This document shows, piece by piece, positions 1-9,499 of a DNA stretch of 64,000 nucleotides. How positions within the stretch are numbered: the first letter of the stretch is position 1; each line of letters begins with the position of its first letter. A program made the position numbers and the translations under genes. Origin of the DNA: Leptospira ilyithenensis (GTDB lineage Bacteria > Spirochaetota > Leptospiria > Leptospirales > Leptospiraceae); assembly GCF_004771005.1 (NCBI RefSeq), contig NZ_RQHV01000042.1, positions 314,207 to 378,206 on the forward strand. The letters run 5' to 3'. The notes beneath the pieces are model-generated. The model was not told the origin of the DNA, made no database searches, and was given only the letters and a program-made list of their open reading frames with translations.

Positions 1-1911
1 TTTTGTTCGGTCATTTTAGCCTTCTTTGTTTCTTGCCATACCCAATATGGAAACGGTTTTGAGGATCCTCCTTCTTTTTCCGTTTCCGAGTCAAAGGCGG
101 AATATTTAACTGTTCCTGCCAATTTACAGGAAATCAATCCGTCTTCCCTGCCGAAAGATTCCTGGAAACAATTTGAGACCCATCGAATGGGAATGGTAAC
201 CATTCCGGGAAATGATCTTTGGATTCGTTTTCCGGACCACCAGCTTTTTCGATACAAGAACCCTGCTTTATTTATCGAGATAGCTTTGGAATCGCCGACC
301 GTTTATCAGAACGATAAGAAAGTTTATTCTTTTCGTGAAAGGGATTATGTGTTTCCTCATATCATTCCGCTTTCGGGCGAACCCGGCGGTTACATTTACA
401 TTCATTGTAAATCATCTTACAAAGGTTATATTGGTCTGGACGGAAAAGTCAGATTGGAAGAATATTCTCAATCATGGATTCAGTTATTGCGTGATAATGC
501 GGCACGTACATTTCTTTCTCCGGTTTTGGTTGTTCTTTCCCTCCTATTTTTAGGTTTGTTTTTTTTGAGATGGGAAGAGCGGATTTATTTGTATTTCTCG
601 ATTTTACTTTTGAGCAGTGCAATCGTTGAAGTCATGAACGGATTCATTGCTTTTTCGTTGTTTAATTATTCCAGAATTACAATTCCCCTAATATATATTA
701 ATTTTGCAATTTATCCCATTCTGTTATTGTTATTTCTGAAACAGATATATCCTGTTTTTTTTAAAAACCTTTTCGAGATTATGATTTTTGTTCATGTCCT
801 TGTTTATGTATACAGTTTGCTGGCAAGTTGGAATAGCGGGATTTCCTTTTTAAACGCAGAATGGAATTACAGCTGGTGGGTGATTTTGGAAGGGATCATC
901 GCCATTTTAATTTCTATCTATGTTTTGATTCGTGGGGATTCCAAACTCAAGTTAGTTACTTGGGGTTTGCTTGCCATTGTAATCACCGGTTCTCACGACA
1001 CGCTTGTGGATATGAATGTATTTCCATGGAAGCAAAGGATTATCCATCAGGGTTTTTGGATGATGATATTACTTTTTGGTTTTTTTGTATTTCGCTATTA
1101 TTGGAATATTCTCAATTCCATTGATAGTTTCAATAAGGAACTTCAGAAAAAAAATAAAGACTTGGAACGGTTGTTCGCCATTGATAAAGATATGGCTTTG
1201 GCAAAGGAATTGCAAAGATCTCTTCTTTCCGATCATATCAAAGAAGATGAAAACATCAACTTAGTCGCTTTCACACAATCCTTACACAGCATTGGTGGAG
1301 ATTATTTCGATCATGATTGCGATAGTCTCGGTAATTGGGGGATCTTGTTATGCGATGTTGCAGGTCATGGGATTTCTTCGGCGGTAGTTGCGGCAATGTC
1401 CAAGATGGCTTTTACCGGTGCTAAGGCATACATTCAATATCCGACCAGAGTTTTTAATTTCATGAACAGACATCTTTCCGGAAAAACCAAAGGATTGTTC
1501 ATTACAGCATCTTATTTATTTATAGATACGGAGACAGGCAAACTGGTTTATTCCAATGCAGGACATCCGGGTTTTTTCATCTTACGCAATAATTCGGCCG
1601 CTTTGCTGGAACATCGTGCGAAAGGAAAACCATTGGGTGTCTTTGGAGAAAGCGAATATAAGGAAGAATCCACACAACTGTTGTCGGGAGATAAGATTTT
1701 TCTTTACACAGACGGTGTATTGGACCTAAACAATGATAAAAACGAGTCATTCAACGAAGAAAGACTCAAACAGTTGTTATGGGAAAATAAAAACTTACCG
1801 ATTCAAAATCTAAAGACGACCGTCCAGAATTCCTTATCCGATTTTTGCAAATCCTGGGAACATCAGGAAGATGATGTTTCCTTTATCATTATCGAATATA
1901 AAAACGGTTGA
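1..1911 (+). CDS. SpoIIE-type PP2C serine phosphatase with 7TM sensor region (5' partial)
   Basis: The reading frame is open from the first base, so the start codon lies before the window. The first codons read as the end of a lipoprotein signal (FFVSC, Cys at codon 12). A beta-rich extracytoplasmic domain follows (about codons 60-165), then seven or so hydrophobic helices (about 170-370) resembling 7TMR-DISM sensors, a short coiled coil, and a C-terminal SpoIIE/RsbU phosphatase domain with GGDYFD, DVAGHGISSA and YTDGVLDL, the metal-binding acidic motifs. Such proteins dephosphorylate STAS anti-anti-sigma factors in partner-switching pathways. A STAS protein occurs at 25198-25536, but nothing links the two directly. 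The first in-frame ATG inside the window (187) would cut off the signal peptide, so it is not the start. The domain call is firm; the signal it senses is unknown. Confidence 0.9.
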   Translation, partial: FCSVILAFFVSCHTQYGNGFEDPPSFSVSESKAEYLTVPANLQEINPSSLPKDSWKQFETHRMGMVTIPGNDLWIRFPDHQLFRYKNPALFIEIALESPTVYQNDKKVYSFRERDYVFPHIIPLSGEPGGYIYIHCKSSYKGYIGLDGKVRLEEYSQSWIQLLRDNAARTFLSPVLVVLSLLFLGLFFLRWEERIYLYFSILLLSSAIVEVMNGFIAFSLFNYSRITIPLIYINFAIYPILLLLFLKQIYPVFFKNLFEIMIFVHVLVYVYSLLASWNSGISFLNAEWNYSWWVILEGIIAILISIYVLIRGDSKLKLVTWGLLAIVITGSHDTLVDMNVFPWKQRIIHQGFWMMILLFGFFVFRYYWNILNSIDSFNKELQKKNKDLERLFAIDKDMALAKELQRSLLSDHIKEDENINLVAFTQSLHSIGGDYFDHDCDSLGNWGILLCDVAGHGISSAVVAAMSKMAFTGAKAYIQYPTRVFNFMNRHLSGKTKGLFITASYLFIDTETGKLVYSNAGHPGFFILRNNSAALLEHRAKGKPLGVFGESEYKEESTQLLSGDKIFLYTDGVLDLNNDKNESFNEERLKQLLWENKNLPIQNLKTTVQNSLSDFCKSWEHQEDDVSFIIIEYKNG

Positions 1912-1917
1912 TTATGA

Positions 1918-2955
1918 TTATAGTTCCGGATTGATGATAAAACGAATCGGATTTTCTCTTTTTTCCTCTAAAGCATGGAGGTATTCGTTTACGTCTTCCA
2001 GTTTATGAACACCGCTGATGGATCGGGTTAGATCGATTTTTTTATCAGTATAAAGCTGAATGAGTTCGGGGATGGCACGACTGTCGGAACCGTAAGAACC
2101 TGTAATCCGGATCTGTCTTTCAATTAGAAAAAAAGGCATTGGGATTTCCAATTTGTTTCTTCCTATTCCTACAAGCACGATCCTTCCTCCGCGGTTCATA
2201 CTGCGGATGCTGCTTTCGATGTTTGCCATAAAGCCGGAAAAGTCTGCGATCAAATCGATTCCCTTTGCTTTCTCTTTTAAAATCTTTCCCAATTGCATAT
2301 TCTTTTCAAGTAGGATCACTTCATCCGCACCGTAAGACAAAGCATTGTCAAGAGAACCTCTGTCTATGTCCACGGCAAAAATCCTACCGGCACCTAACGC
2401 TTTTGCTATGGCGACTGCGTGAATCCCCAAACCGCCGCAACCTATGACTACTACTGTTTCGCCCGGTTTTAGCTCACCTTGGTATTTGATGGCGTGGTAA
2501 GGTGTGGAAACCGCATCGGCGAGAATTGCGCCTTGCGGAAACGGAATGGAATCGGGAAGTTTATGAAGGTATCTTTCTTCTACATGAATGAATTCCGCAA
2601 AACCACCGCTTCGGTTGAATCCGAATACTCCGATCTCTTCGCAAAGATTTTCCCTACCTGCCAGACAATAAGAACATTTTCCGCAACTGGTTCCCGCACC
2701 TACGACCACGCGGTCACCTAGCTTGAATTTTGTGACAGTTTCTCCTAATTGAATCACTTCTCCGGACATCTCATGGCCCGGGATGCAAGGAGAATATGTG
2801 GATTTCATCTTACCATGCAAAACAAAATGAATATCGGAACCGCAGATTCCACAGGCTTTTATTTTCACCTTTACTTGGTTAGGGGAAAGTTCGGGTAATT
2901 CCACTTCTTCGATTTTGAGCGACCTTTGGCCACTATGCAAAATCGCAGCTTTCAT
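1918..2955 (-). CDS. Zinc-dependent medium-chain alcohol dehydrogenase
   Basis: A 345-residue protein of normal length for the MDR alcohol/polyol dehydrogenase family. The catalytic zinc ligands are in CGICGSD (Cys38) and GHE (His61/Glu62). Four structural-zinc cysteines are present (91, 94, 97, 105), and a Rossmann motif GCGGLG lies near residue 172. It should oxidise an alcohol or polyol with NAD(P), but the substrate cannot be read from the sequence; threonine or sorbitol dehydrogenase-like enzymes are alternatives. Its ATG shares one base with the stop codon of the preceding minus-strand gene, so the two are probably cotranscribed and translationally coupled. It converges on the SpoIIE gene with a gap of only 6 bases. 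Confidence 0.9.
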   Translation of the reverse strand: MKAAILHSGQRSLKIEEVELPELSPNQVKVKIKACGICGSDIHFVLHGKMKSTYSPCIPGHEMSGEVIQLGETVTKFKLGDRVVVGAGTSCGKCSYCLAGRENLCEEIGVFGFNRSGGFAEFIHVEERYLHKLPDSIPFPQGAILADAVSTPYHAIKYQGELKPGETVVVIGCGGLGIHAVAIAKALGAGRIFAVDIDRGSLDNALSYGADEVILLEKNMQLGKILKEKAKGIDLIADFSGFMANIESSIRSMNRGGRIVLVGIGRNKLEIPMPFFLIERQIRITGSYGSDSRAIPELIQLYTDKKIDLTRSISGVHKLEDVNEYLHALEEKRENPIRFIINPEL

Positions 2956-3566
2956 TAAAACATACCGTCCAGTTGGCTCAATAGGTCCGAAGATTCTTCT
3001 TTAGGCTCTTCCAAATATTCCAAAGTCGTTTCTATAATTCCGTCCAAATAATATTTTCGATTTTTGTAAGTGGATAAAAATTCTCTTGTTCGGACTTTCT
3101 GTTCTTCGGCAAGTCGATTTTCTAATGCAAGTTTGGTGAGAGCCATCACTCCGAAAGCGGATTTTAATTCATCAATATGATTTGCGATTTGAAAGACTTC
3201 TTCCACATCCAATTCTTTGAAAGTTGCGATCATATCCGCTATGAGCTCGATGGCTCCGATCGGGACGGTTCGATCCAAAGATTTGACATAATTCATAAGA
3301 ATTCGGTAACTTTTGCTATCCCCGACATAGGAAAGTATGTAAACCATTCCACTCAGAATGGATTTATGATAACCCCAGCTCAAACGTCCCGAATCTGCTT
3401 CCCGAACAAGTTGATAGATCAGCGCCCAGACATTTTTATCCCCTTCTGCGGCGGATTTCATCAATTGGATCAATCTTTTTTCCCAAAAGGGCGTGTCCAT
3501 CTCGGTCTTTAGGATCTCGATTGTTTCCGTAGGGGAAGAAGGCAATGTATCTAACGTGGGAGCCAT
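2955..3566 (-). CDS. Hypothetical helical protein
   Basis: A 203-residue protein with no signal peptide or membrane segment. It is almost entirely predicted helix, with spacing suggestive of HEAT/ARM-like repeats (repeated blocks with hydrophobic pairs such as GMVYILSYVGD and GAIELIADM). I do not recognise a named family. It is the first gene of a two-gene operon with the downstream alcohol dehydrogenase, sharing one base at the stop/start junction. The acidic C-terminus (EEPKEESSDLL) could be a protein-interaction tail. It is probably a real gene because the frame is long, the composition matches its neighbours, and it is coupled to a conserved gene. No function is proposed. Confidence 0.75.
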   Translation of the reverse strand: MAPTLDTLPSSPTETIEILKTEMDTPFWEKRLIQLMKSAAEGDKNVWALIYQLVREADSGRLSWGYHKSILSGMVYILSYVGDSKSYRILMNYVKSLDRTVPIGAIELIADMIATFKELDVEEVFQIANHIDELKSAFGVMALTKLALENRLAEEQKVRTREFLSTYKNRKYYLDGIIETTLEYLEEPKEESSDLLSQLDGMF

Positions 3567-3662
3567 AACACTATAGACATAATCTTTAGAAAAGATACTA
3601 GGCTGTCTTTTCTTTTTTATCTTCCTGCCGATTAGAAAGCTGAACCGAGAATAGAGACATAG

Positions 3663-4499
3663 ATGTTACGAATACTGTCATTTTTCATCCTGATGGCAAT
3701 TGCCTGGACTGAGTCGTCCCCCGACCAATCCAGTTCCAAGGCAACTCAGCTAATAAGAGTTAGTTATGGATTGAAGGACAATTACGAATTCTTAAGAATT
3801 CTAAATTCTACTGTTACCAACAGAGGAACGGAAGATCAAAAAAAATATTATAAGAGATGCATTCAGCATCATATCGAATCGGAAATCCTTCACCTTCAAA
3901 TGGATCTCGGTCGTTCTTATGCAGAATTACGTAGAACGCAAGGTCTACTGATTAAACTGTACATTCTGATTCTGGATGAAGAAGTGGAAGATCTGGAAAT
4001 AGAATTGAGTCGTTTGGCTCGGCTGGCAAATGGAAAGGAAAAAACAGAAAGCAAACTCTATTTACGTTTGGGATATAGGGAAATCGCGGTTGCCAAACAA
4101 AGACTTATGGTAGGAAAAAACATCCGCCCATATCTTTATTTGATGAAGCTACAGGAATTGGCTTACTCTCTTAAGTCTTTAAAACAGGCCGAAAAGTACA
4201 TTGTATTGCTTGGATTACTGCATGATTCTATTGACGATTTTGCCCCGGAAGCTAAAACTTTTCCCGGTTTGGTTGCAGAAGTGAATCGTATCATAGTAAA
4301 TGATACGGAAAAATATTTAAGACTTTTATACGACAGTCAGTTTGATTCTTACAACGCGATTAATTTTTATGAAATGGTTTGGAAACAACCGGATATGTTT
4401 GAGCTTGCACAAGGTATCCCTAGTTTTGATCCTAGTTATGTTCGCAATCCGAAAGAAGCAAGTCCTCCGGCTACTTCTGCGGATTCCACAAAACCTTAA
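3663..4499 (+). CDS. Hypothetical exported helical protein
   Basis: A 278-residue protein beginning with a hydrophobic stretch (MLRILSFFILMAIAW) that looks like a signal peptide cleaved before a Ser/Pro-rich segment. The rest is helical and charged, with long heptad-like runs in the middle and a Pro/Ala/Ser-rich tail. I recognise no family. It starts a plus-strand run (this gene, rhomboid, dehydrogenase, NAD-domain protein, Nudix, nitrilase-like) with gaps of only a few bases or overlaps, so an operon is likely. It is divergent from the hypothetical gene at 2955-3566, and the 96-base gap must hold both promoters. Confidence 0.75.
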   Translation: MLRILSFFILMAIAWTESSPDQSSSKATQLIRVSYGLKDNYEFLRILNSTVTNRGTEDQKKYYKRCIQHHIESEILHLQMDLGRSYAELRRTQGLLIKLYILILDEEVEDLEIELSRLARLANGKEKTESKLYLRLGYREIAVAKQRLMVGKNIRPYLYLMKLQELAYSLKSLKQAEKYIVLLGLLHDSIDDFAPEAKTFPGLVAEVNRIIVNDTEKYLRLLYDSQFDSYNAINFYEMVWKQPDMFELAQGIPSFDPSYVRNPKEASPPATSADSTKP

Positions 4500-4505
4500 A
4501 ATCAA

Positions 4506-5168
4506 ATGAGATCTTTTATCTGGGAATTTCCCTTAACCGCATGCTTTGTTTCAGGAATGGTGATTTTATATCCTACCGTGATGGTTTTTTTTCCAACGGC
4601 AGTTGATGAATATTTTTTAGCAACTCCCGGTGAATTGCAACCTATCAACTGGATACTCAGCACATTCTTTCACGGATCATTTGCACATTTGTTTTCCAAT
4701 ATGTTCTTTTTACTGATCTTGGGTCGTGTAGTCGAATATAGAGTCGGTAGATCAAAGTGGCTTTTGTTTTATTTTATGGCCGGTTTTTTATCCGTATTAG
4801 GTGACTGGATTGTGAGAGGTTTTTTCATAGGAGACAGAACTCCTGTGCTCGGAGCAAGCGGTGCGATTTCGGGATTGGCATCGGTTGCAGCCTTACTTTC
4901 TCCGTTTCGATTTCCCATTTCCAAAAAACAGGCGATTCCTTTTCCAGTTTTTTTATTCGCTTGGTTTATGATTTATTCGGATATGACAAATCTATTTGCA
5001 CGTGATCATGTTGCCCATTGGGCGCATATAGGCGGATTTTTTTCCGTCTTTGTAACTGCCTATATGCTCAGTCAAAAGGAGCGTTCCGAGATCAGGAAAG
5101 GCTTTCTTGTGAACTTCACCTTTTTTACATTGACTGTGATTCTTCTCTTTTTTATCAACAATAGGTAA
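4506..5168 (+). CDS. Rhomboid family intramembrane serine protease
   Basis: A 220-residue six-helix membrane protein with the rhomboid signatures: H56 and H61/N65 in HGSFAHLFSN on the second helix, the nucleophile Ser118 in GASGAISG, and the catalytic His174 in HWAHIGG on the last helix. Rhomboids cleave membrane-spanning segments of substrate proteins inside the bilayer. The size is that of the basic bacterial six-helix class without extra domains. Its stop codon overlaps the start of the next gene by one base (TAATG), indicating translational coupling. The substrate is unknown. Confidence 0.92.
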   Translation: MRSFIWEFPLTACFVSGMVILYPTVMVFFPTAVDEYFLATPGELQPINWILSTFFHGSFAHLFSNMFFLLILGRVVEYRVGRSKWLLFYFMAGFLSVLGDWIVRGFFIGDRTPVLGASGAISGLASVAALLSPFRFPISKKQAIPFPVFLFAWFMIYSDMTNLFARDHVAHWAHIGGFFSVFVTAYMLSQKERSEIRKGFLVNFTFFTLTVILLFFINNR

Positions 5169-6610
5169 TGCAAATTAGATTTAATGCTCTGGATTACAAA
5201 GCTGACGACAGTTTTGAAACATCAGAATATGAGTATGATGGTAGTTTGGAAGCTGGTTGGAAAATCCGCCGCAACGGTGCCGATTATCTTACCCTTGGTC
5301 CCGGTTATAAATTATTAAAAACAAAATTCTGCGGAGTTTGTTCTACGGATATCGACCGCAGATTTTTACCTCATCCTCTTCCGCAGATCATCGGACATGA
5401 GTTAGTGGCCGAAAGCGTTGAAGAAAATCCCAAAAAACAATATGTAGTCGAGATCAACGACACTTTCGAAGCGAGGGGAAACAAAGAAACCGATGTTTTC
5501 TGCACGGTGGGACTTCCTACGCATTCCCCGGAAAGAAGAGTACTTGGAATCGATAGATTGCCCGGCGGATTCGGCTCTTATATTTTAGCTCCTCAAAATG
5601 CAGCCATTGAAGCGGAAGGTATTTCCGAAAAAGTAGCGGTTCTTATGGAACCGTTTGCGGCGGCATTGCAAGCGATCCTTGCATCTCCACCCAAGGAAGG
5701 GGATCATGTTGCTGTTCTGGGTCCGCGTCGGTTGGGAAGTTTGGTTCTTGCCGCATTGAAAGCCCATCGACAATTTCAGAAAATCAACTTTCGCATAACT
5801 GCGATTACTAGACATGATCATCTGATCGAACTTTCCAAAAAAATGGGTGCCGATGATGTGGTGGATCTTCGCAATACGGATGTTGGGTCCTTGCGCAGAT
5901 CTTTCGATATTGTTTATGATACTACAAGTACAGTCAGCGGATTTGAATCTGCCATAGGATTTTCCAAAAGAGAACTGCATCTAAAAACAACTAACGGACA
6001 AGCTATGGGCGGACTTTCTCACCTAACCGAACTTGTGGTGGACGAATTGTCGATACTACCTGCAACCTTGGAAAATCTTTCCTTTCATTGGCCAAGGGAA
6101 AATAGAAAAAATGAAACTGTATTTTTATTTTCTTCCGTTGCGGACAAATGGAAAAAACTCATATCGCCCGATATCAAAGTCTTTGAAGGGAGTGCTTACG
6201 AAGGCGAAGCCATTTTGTTATCCGATGCATTTGCTGACAGGCTTCCCCGATTTGATCTGGTGATCGCAGGGACTTCGGAAGAAGTCGGGCTTGCCATTCG
6301 CCCCAATCCGAAATCGGAAACATCCCTTGTTCGTCCCAGAAGTGCGATTTTGGCGGATACTTCTTCTGAATCCGGTTGGCAAAATGATTCTAAACTTTTA
6401 AAGGAGTTCTTTCAAGAGGGCAAAGTGATTCGCACTTCCCGCTGCGGGGATTTTCATTATGCATTGAAACTTCTAAAGGAAAATCCCGATGTTGCTTCCG
6501 CATTGGAAACAAATATGATTTCTCATATGTTCCCTGCAAAAGATTTGGAATCCGCTTATGCAAAAGCAAAAGATCCTTCTTCCGTAAAAGTCGTAGTTAG
6601 TTTTCCATAA
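5168..6610 (+). CDS. MDR-family dehydrogenase, atypical
   Basis: A 480-residue protein, longer than the usual 340-360 residue MDR enzyme. The N-terminus carries the catalytic zinc pattern FCGVCSTD (Cys55, Cys58) and GHE (His77/Glu78). The four-cysteine structural-zinc loop of classical alcohol dehydrogenases is missing. A MEPFAAALQA helix precedes the cofactor domain, whose glycine motif is weak (GPRRLG). The second half contains an additional roughly 100-residue segment. The substrate is unknown. It is coupled to the upstream rhomboid by a one-base overlap and lies 16 bases before the NAD-domain protein gene. Confidence 0.75.
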   Translation: MQIRFNALDYKADDSFETSEYEYDGSLEAGWKIRRNGADYLTLGPGYKLLKTKFCGVCSTDIDRRFLPHPLPQIIGHELVAESVEENPKKQYVVEINDTFEARGNKETDVFCTVGLPTHSPERRVLGIDRLPGGFGSYILAPQNAAIEAEGISEKVAVLMEPFAAALQAILASPPKEGDHVAVLGPRRLGSLVLAALKAHRQFQKINFRITAITRHDHLIELSKKMGADDVVDLRNTDVGSLRRSFDIVYDTTSTVSGFESAIGFSKRELHLKTTNGQAMGGLSHLTELVVDELSILPATLENLSFHWPRENRKNETVFLFSSVADKWKKLISPDIKVFEGSAYEGEAILLSDAFADRLPRFDLVIAGTSEEVGLAIRPNPKSETSLVRPRSAILADTSSESGWQNDSKLLKEFFQEGKVIRTSRCGDFHYALKLLKENPDVASALETNMISHMFPAKDLESAYAKAKDPSSVKVVVSFP

Positions 6611-6626
6611 GAGGGAATAGAAAAAA

Positions 6627-9080
6627 ATGATTCCATCTGAAATCGCAACTTCCATCGGACCTACTTTAACCAAAAAAGAATCTCATCTTTGGGAGATCGA
6701 CTTATCCAATCTGAGAATTTTTTTCGGACTTTCTATTTTATCCCGTTCGTTAAGTGAAGAGATTACAAATAATCTTCACAGTTTGCCAGGTGATATTTCT
6801 TTCATTCAAAAGATAAACCCCAATATCAATCATGAATTGATTGATATGCATATCTCTTATGTTCAGGTGCATGCAAGATCGGGTATATTGAATGATTGGC
6901 TTTTGTTTCGAGATCAGTTTGAAGAAGACTTAAGATCCGTATTCGGGACTTTTCAAAGACAATCAATCGCCAAAAAACTTCATCCCGAATTTTACGGAGA
7001 AGATCCGAAATTAAATCCTTCTATCGCCTTACTCTTTCCCTTTTATAAAAACCGTAGTGATGCGGACGGCAGATATCAAATTCTGATGGAAAGAGTTACC
7101 AGTCAGATCAATGTGGGGGATTTTTTCATCCGCATAACAATAGATGCCATTGATTTTTCCGTTCTGAACCTGAATGGTATCAAACATGAGGTGGTGGACG
7201 AAATCGGTAAAAGAACTTATATCGCAGGTGCTTCCAAGATCAGCGAATCCCTCAACAACAGTATCATAGGCGCAGCACAGAAAGGGGAAACTTTTTTCGA
7301 AGAGGAAAACAGACATTTCAGCAAAGTGTTCGAGCAACTGGAAAAAACACCTGTAGGTAAACTCACTCATATTCATTTTTATTGGGAAGATAGTTTCCGT
7401 ACAATGATCCTGGCTACAGATCCTCAGAATACACTACCTTTGATGAAGAAATTATTTTTGCTTTTGGAAGATGCCGATATCTCTCAAACCATCAAAGAAG
7501 GCCATACCATATTGGCAAAACTGGGAAGGGCACAAGTGTATGTGGAATTATCCAGATTGGATCGGGTACTTAATTTCAGTTTCAACAGAAAAAGAACTCA
7601 AATCGATTCCGGTTTTTATCTGAGACGGATGCCCATTCTGGAAGCGATTGCGGATAAAAAAGAGCATTCGCATAACTTTGAAAATACGCATATTTTTTTA
7701 ATCCATCATATCACTTCGGAAATCATCTCCATGATAGAAACATTGAGAAGATTGGAGATAAAGTCGCTGGATGTAGCATTTGTAAAATACGGAGGAAATA
7801 TCCCTCCGGTTTATCTGGACATACTGCTCGATATTCCCACAGAATCCTTTTTTATGGCGGGTTTGGAATTCAAACTCACAAAAAACAATCGTCCTTATTA
7901 CGGACTTTCTCCTCTTTATAGCGATTCTTCTCCTCATAGAAAATTTGCAGCAAAACTGGAAGAAGCAAAGTTTGGATTTTTCGATGCGATGAAATATCTT
8001 GCAACCAATTTGTTTTTAAACAAATTATTCAAATTGAGAAAGACGGGAGAAAAGATTCTGCTCGTGGAAGACGGCGGATATGTAGCTCCCATCATCAATC
8101 AACGCTGCAAAGAAAATAAAACAATCGGTGAAATTGCTTCCGAATTTTGGGCGGATTGCCCGTCGGAATTTTCTTCGGAAGAATTGTCTTCTTTCATTTC
8201 CAAAACCGTAATCGGAACAGTGGAACATACTCGCAACGGATTCGATCGGTTGAAAAAAACGGCGGGTGTTGAAAACCAACTTACACTTCCCGCATTTACC
8301 ATTGCCGTTTCGAATGAGAAAACAAAAGAGGAATCCAAAGAAGTCGCCTTTTCCATATTAAACGCCATAGAAAACAGTTTGCATGGTTTGGGTAAGGTAC
8401 TTTCCAAAAGAAAAATTTTGCTTCTGGGTTCTCTTGGAAACATCGGTGGATTTTTAAATACGTACCTTGTGGACGGTCGATTGCATGAATCCAATCGGGT
8501 GATTTCACAAATAGATCTTAAGTTTGAAAAGGATGGAAGCCATCAATATTCCGGTTTTTCCAAGTTACCCGCCGAAGAATTTCTTCGCATTGATTTGATC
8601 ATAGGTGTCACCGGCGAGTCCGTTCTCAAACAAAAAGATTGGGAAAATTGGATTTTAAACAGTGAAAATCCTAATTTATACGTTGCTTCCGGTTCTACAA
8701 AAACGGCGGAATTCACGGATCTGATCGAATGGTTGAGTGATTTGTATCAGTCTGCAGCACCTGCCGTCGGAGGCATTCCCATCCAATTGGTCATCGATCG
8801 GATCATCGATCCGCAAACCGGAATGGATTTGGGTGGAAAAGTCAGCTTTCTATTCGAGTCCGGGAATAAGCCGATTGAAAAAACATTCTTCTTGTTAAGT
8901 GATGGTAGTCCGATCAATTTTTTGTTTTACGGAGTTCCTACGGAATCCATGGATCCTATCATCACTCAACTCACAACGGTTGCTTTGGGCATGGTTGCAT
9001 TGTACAAAACAAATTCTCTTCCTACGCCTGCTCTTTATGCCGTGGATCATCAAATCGATAAATGGGGAAATCCATTATGA
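6627..9080 (+). CDS. Large protein with S-adenosylhomocysteine-hydrolase-like NAD domain
   Basis: An 817-residue soluble protein. The first 340 residues match no family I know. From about residue 350 the sequence follows the order of motifs seen in AdoHcy hydrolases and related NAD-binding proteins: a helix-rich entry segment, VEDGGYVAP (about 480), GTVEHTRNG (about 530), a glycine-rich nucleotide-binding loop GSLGNIGG (about 600), and a downstream strand/loop YVASGST (about 690). Similarity to SahH is an inference from motif order; key catalytic residues were not all located, so enzyme activity is not claimed. The start has a good Shine-Dalgarno (GAGGGA). The stop overlaps the Nudix gene start as ATGA. 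No signal peptide is seen. Confidence 0.6.
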   Translation: MIPSEIATSIGPTLTKKESHLWEIDLSNLRIFFGLSILSRSLSEEITNNLHSLPGDISFIQKINPNINHELIDMHISYVQVHARSGILNDWLLFRDQFEEDLRSVFGTFQRQSIAKKLHPEFYGEDPKLNPSIALLFPFYKNRSDADGRYQILMERVTSQINVGDFFIRITIDAIDFSVLNLNGIKHEVVDEIGKRTYIAGASKISESLNNSIIGAAQKGETFFEEENRHFSKVFEQLEKTPVGKLTHIHFYWEDSFRTMILATDPQNTLPLMKKLFLLLEDADISQTIKEGHTILAKLGRAQVYVELSRLDRVLNFSFNRKRTQIDSGFYLRRMPILEAIADKKEHSHNFENTHIFLIHHITSEIISMIETLRRLEIKSLDVAFVKYGGNIPPVYLDILLDIPTESFFMAGLEFKLTKNNRPYYGLSPLYSDSSPHRKFAAKLEEAKFGFFDAMKYLATNLFLNKLFKLRKTGEKILLVEDGGYVAPIINQRCKENKTIGEIASEFWADCPSEFSSEELSSFISKTVIGTVEHTRNGFDRLKKTAGVENQLTLPAFTIAVSNEKTKEESKEVAFSILNAIENSLHGLGKVLSKRKILLLGSLGNIGGFLNTYLVDGRLHESNRVISQIDLKFEKDGSHQYSGFSKLPAEEFLRIDLIIGVTGESVLKQKDWENWILNSENPNLYVASGSTKTAEFTDLIEWLSDLYQSAAPAVGGIPIQLVIDRIIDPQTGMDLGGKVSFLFESGNKPIEKTFFLLSDGSPINFLFYGVPTESMDPIITQLTTVALGMVALYKTNSLPTPALYAVDHQIDKWGNPL

Positions 9081-9499
9081 GCAAACACGGTTCTTTCCAA
9101 ATCACTCAAAAATTATTTTTAAGAGACGGTGATAAATTCCTCATCATGCGGGATAGCAAATCAGGTTATGGGGATTTGCCCGGCGGAAGAATGAACGAAG
9201 ACGAATTTTTTGAGGACTGGATGAAGAGTATTCACCGGGAAGTAAAAGAGGAGTTAGGCGAATCTGTCCGGGTGGAAATTAATCCGAAACCTATCTTCGT
9301 TCATAAACATCGTGTCAATGAAGGAAATTATCCTTGTATTATCATCGCTTATCAGGCGAAATTTTTGGGCGGTGAAATTGTTATTTCCGATGAGCATGAT
9401 TTTATGGAATGGGTATCGGTGAAAAATTACGATCCATCCCCTTTGTTTACTGAATATATGTTGGATGCAGTAAAGGTTTACTTAAAAGAATATGCATAA
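9077..9499 (+). CDS. Nudix hydrolase
   Basis: A 140-residue protein of the usual single-domain Nudix size. The Nudix box is recognisable as [11 protein letters not shown] followed by REVKEELGE (residues 54-62), but the spacing between the first glycines and the first glutamate is about three residues longer than in the consensus. Nudix enzymes hydrolyse nucleoside diphosphates linked to another group; the substrate is not predictable here. I chose the ATG at 9077, which overlaps the previous stop as ATGA with GGGGA upstream, over an in-frame ATG at 9062 that overlaps more and lacks a ribosome site. Confidence 0.88.
   Translation: MSKHGSFQITQKLFLRDGDKFLIMRDSKSGYGDLPGGRMNEDEFFEDWMKSIHREVKEELGESVRVEINPKPIFVHKHRVNEGNYPCIIIAYQAKFLGGEIVISDEHDFMEWVSVKNYDPSPLFTEYMLDAVKVYLKEYA

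Noticed and set aside
5585..5980. Minus-strand 131-residue frame inside the MDR dehydrogenase
   Set aside because: It is the antisense of a conserved coding region and its translation has no recognisable domain.
8099..8494. Minus-strand 131-residue frame inside the SahH-like gene
   Set aside because: Antisense shadow with Ser/Pro/Asn-rich composition; no start signal.
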